A stretch of 64,000 nucleotides of DNA from Zasmidium citrigriseum. Its lineage: Eukaryota; Ascomycota; Dothideomycetes; Mycosphaerellales; Mycosphaerellaceae. The DNA is taken from NCBI GenBank assembly GCA_002786025.1, contig NHNW01000059.1, forward strand, positions 1 to 64,000, in the 5' to 3' direction. The notes below the pieces were generated by a model, which searched no databases, was not told the origin of the DNA, and saw only the letters and a program-made list of their open reading frames with translations. Shown in pieces: positions 62,317 through 64,000 of the stretch. Made by a program: the position numbers and the translations under genes. Numbering within the stretch: the stretch's first letter is position 1; the number at the start of each line of letters is the position of its first letter.

Positions 62317-62708
62317 ATGAGCTTCAACCCTCCCGAAGCAGTAGCTTTCATTCTCGCGGTCATAAGTGCGATACTTGCGTTTGGAGGCACAATGATTGCT
62401 TTCAACCAGCTGGTCGTTGCCCGTCGACATTTCGACTTGGAATCTCAATCAAGAACGATGTCTACCGTCATTCAAGAAGAGCCAGACCGACACATCATTC
62501 CGGAAGAGACAATCCATGAACATGGTAAGGGGTATATATCGAAGTTAACTCTTATCGGTCGTTGCTGACGATGAGTTCGATAGGCAACATCGAGTTGCAA
62601 TCATGCTCAGTCATCGACTCGACTGAAGATAATGGCAAACCCAAGAGAGAGCATTCGGAGCTGGACAGCTGTGTTGGCGAAAGGACTGCTGCGGATACTG
62701 CCCACTGA
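62317..62708 (+). CDS. Small single-pass membrane protein, unrecognised
   Basis: Exons 62317-62524 and 62584-62708 with a 59-bp intron (GTAAGG...TAG) give 110 aa. One hydrophobic segment (AVAFILAVISAILAFGGTMI, about residues 8-27) near the N-terminus, then a basic residue cluster (VARRHFDLES) and a hydrophilic acidic tail. A signal anchor with cytosolic tail is likely. No family recognised. Its stop lies 33 bp from the convergent regulator stop at 62741. Confidence 0.55.
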
Positions 62709-62740
62709 GGCCGGGCATCGATTGTCGATCGGTCGTGGTA

Positions 62741-64000
62741 TCAGGGAATAGAGTGCGTTGCAAACAGAGCCTGCCATTCATCATCAGAAGTCGGCCAGCC
62801 TGAGTCCATCGTTCTGTTGAGCTCCGTTGCAGACATAGCCAGATAAGGAATATCGGCAAACAAAGAGCTCATCGCATCTGCCGAAGGCTCCTGTATCGAG
62901 GATGGCAGGTAATCTCCGATCAATCCAGTCCGTTCGGGAGGCACAGCATCTCTCTTTCGCTCAACCTGCTTTGCTTTCATGGAAGATGATTTCTGATTCC
63001 ATGATGGTTCCATCCGATCAAGAGCAGCGAGCGCATGTCGGGCAACATTATGCTTCTCAGCCACCCGTCGAACAACGTCATGTGCCGTCTGTAGTGACGA
63101 ACGGATAGTCTCATGCAAGCTCTCGCAACGCGGCTCGTCCAGTGCTGGGACGAGGTGGTAAACACATTCGACCAAAGCAACAATGCTGAAATACCCCACC
63201 AGCCGTGAGAACGAGAACGCAGAAAAGAAGACAAGATGGGCGGTCATGACTTCCAGTGCTACTTCTGCGCTCAATCGTGTGGATTCTGGCGTAGTCGTGG
63301 CAGGCGGATGTAGTGGGCTGTGCCTGATGAGTGCTCGGACAAGACTGACGTTGGTAAAGATCATCAGCCGTCTGAACAGGCTGGTGTCGGAGACACCGTT
63401 GGCAGCGTCTTGCAGTAGGGTGTCGGAGTTCCATCGTAAGTGTGGTGGCAGTCGTCTCAGTATACTGACAGCTCGGGTATCTATGACTTCGATCTCTTCC
63501 CAGTCGCTGAGCTTGTTGGCGCTGACGGCGAAGAAGTTGTCCCAAATCATGCCCCAGAGCCTGCTAGCATCCACAAGTGCCTGAAGCCACGCCTCGGAGA
63601 ACTCGTCAACGGTATTTGAGGAAGCACTGGTGGACGATTGGTTGACTGGTCCCCGAAAGTCATCCACGGCAAAGTCGCTGTCTCGGATATGATACGGCAG
63701 TCCGCATTTTTGAGCCACACGTCGATCCAGATGGTACAGAATCCACCACAGTCGCTTTCGATCCAGGCGTTCTTTCGGGGATAAGTCAGACGGCCAGGCA
63801 TTTTGGTTATTCAGCTTCATCAGAGAAGCGAATTGATACGCCGAGACTACAGCTTGGGAGCTCGATCGAAGCAGCTCCACGAGAATGAGGTAGATGACAC
63901 TCAGCAGATGGAACTGGACAAGCTGTAGGTCCACCTTGCCCGAATATGCGAGTCGATGAGCCAGAAGACAGCCTTGGGAATAGAAGCACCATCCTGGTCT
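62741..64000 (-). CDS. Fungal-trans-domain transcription factor, 5' part beyond window
   Basis: The frame is open from 64000 down to the stop at 62741 (about 419 residues). It includes the fungal-trans signature KERLDRKRLWWILYHLDRRV followed by CGLPYHIRDSDF. Upstream residues (GCLLAHRLAYSGKVDLQLVQ) fit the preceding helices. The DNA-binding head, probably Zn2Cys6, would lie past the window end. It regulates unknown targets in the nucleus. Confidence 0.8.
   Translation of the reverse strand, partial: RPGWCFYSQGCLLAHRLAYSGKVDLQLVQFHLLSVIYLILVELLRSSSQAVVSAYQFASLMKLNNQNAWPSDLSPKERLDRKRLWWILYHLDRRVAQKCGLPYHIRDSDFAVDDFRGPVNQSSTSASSNTVDEFSEAWLQALVDASRLWGMIWDNFFAVSANKLSDWEEIEVIDTRAVSILRRLPPHLRWNSDTLLQDAANGVSDTSLFRRLMIFTNVSLVRALIRHSPLHPPATTTPESTRLSAEVALEVMTAHLVFFSAFSFSRLVGYFSIVALVECVYHLVPALDEPRCESLHETIRSSLQTAHDVVRRVAEKHNVARHALAALDRMEPSWNQKSSSMKAKQVERKRDAVPPERTGLIGDYLPSSIQEPSADAMSSLFADIPYLAMSATELNRTMDSGWPTSDDEWQALFATHSIP

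Noticed and set aside
1..64000. CRISPR arrays, rRNA genes, further tRNAs
   Set aside because: No spaced direct-repeat array and no 5S or other rRNA segment was recognised. Other B-box-like words lie in coding regions and do not fold as tRNA.

Overview
The window reads as nuclear DNA of a filamentous ascomycete (Pezizomycotina). Evidence: short spliceosomal introns (about 46-117 bp) with GTRAGY-type donors and CTRAC-type branch points, a Zn2Cys6 regulator, a fungal-trans-domain regulator, F-box paralogue families, fungal housekeeping genes, and a Copia retrotransposon showing repeat-induced point mutation (RIP). Dothideomycetes (Mycosphaerellales/Capnodiales) is my best guess from the F-box families. 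That placement is an inference.

Layout. 1-6771: a degenerate Ty1/Copia element whose 3' half is tandemly duplicated; its last LTR abuts the 3' part of a host gene (6772-7674). 7.7-19.1 kb: an MFS permease divergent from an HpcH/HpaI aldolase, a RidA-type deaminase, a 2-oxoglutarate oxygenase followed by a C2H2/fungal-trans regulator, an F-box gene with a headless tandem paralogue, and the WD40 protein ASA1. 19.2-27.8 kb: mostly housekeeping genes (DBP7 helicase divergent from pantothenate synthetase, a DUF3237-like protein, a small mitochondrial protein divergent from splicing factor CEF1). 28.8-45.2 kb: a Zn2Cys6 regulator, an EEP-family hydrolase, an amino-acid permease, a TIGR04076-like protein, a secreted GH27 alpha-galactosidase, an aldo/keto reductase with a long N-terminal extension, TFIIH subunit TFB4, a second MFS transporter, a methyltransferase and a nine-exon oxalate decarboxylase. 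45.2-48.1 kb: gene-poor. 48.1-51.4 kb: a secreted Ser/Thr-rich protein and two tandem F-box genes, one frameshifted. 52-58.3 kb: a large mitochondrial PPR protein divergent from phosphomevalonate kinase ERG8. 58.4-58.6 kb: a tRNA-Leu(UAG) gene. 59.5-64 kb: a zinc-finger/ankyrin protein, a small membrane protein and a fungal-trans regulator cut by the window end.

Two observations stand out. First, the tRNA-Leu(UAG) gene (58436-58589) folds perfectly only if a 56-bp insertion in the T arm is removed, in addition to its ordinary anticodon-loop intron. That insertion has the anatomy of a spliceosomal intron (GTGAGC donor, CTAAC branch site, TTTCAG acceptor) and it splits the Pol III B box. Second, the Copia pol frame carries six phase-locked 24-bp repeats (1533-1673), each a hairpin with a different stem but preserved complementarity and a conserved TAAA-type loop.

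All gene models were built by reading splice signals by eye. Exon totals were checked for reading-frame consistency. No database search was possible.
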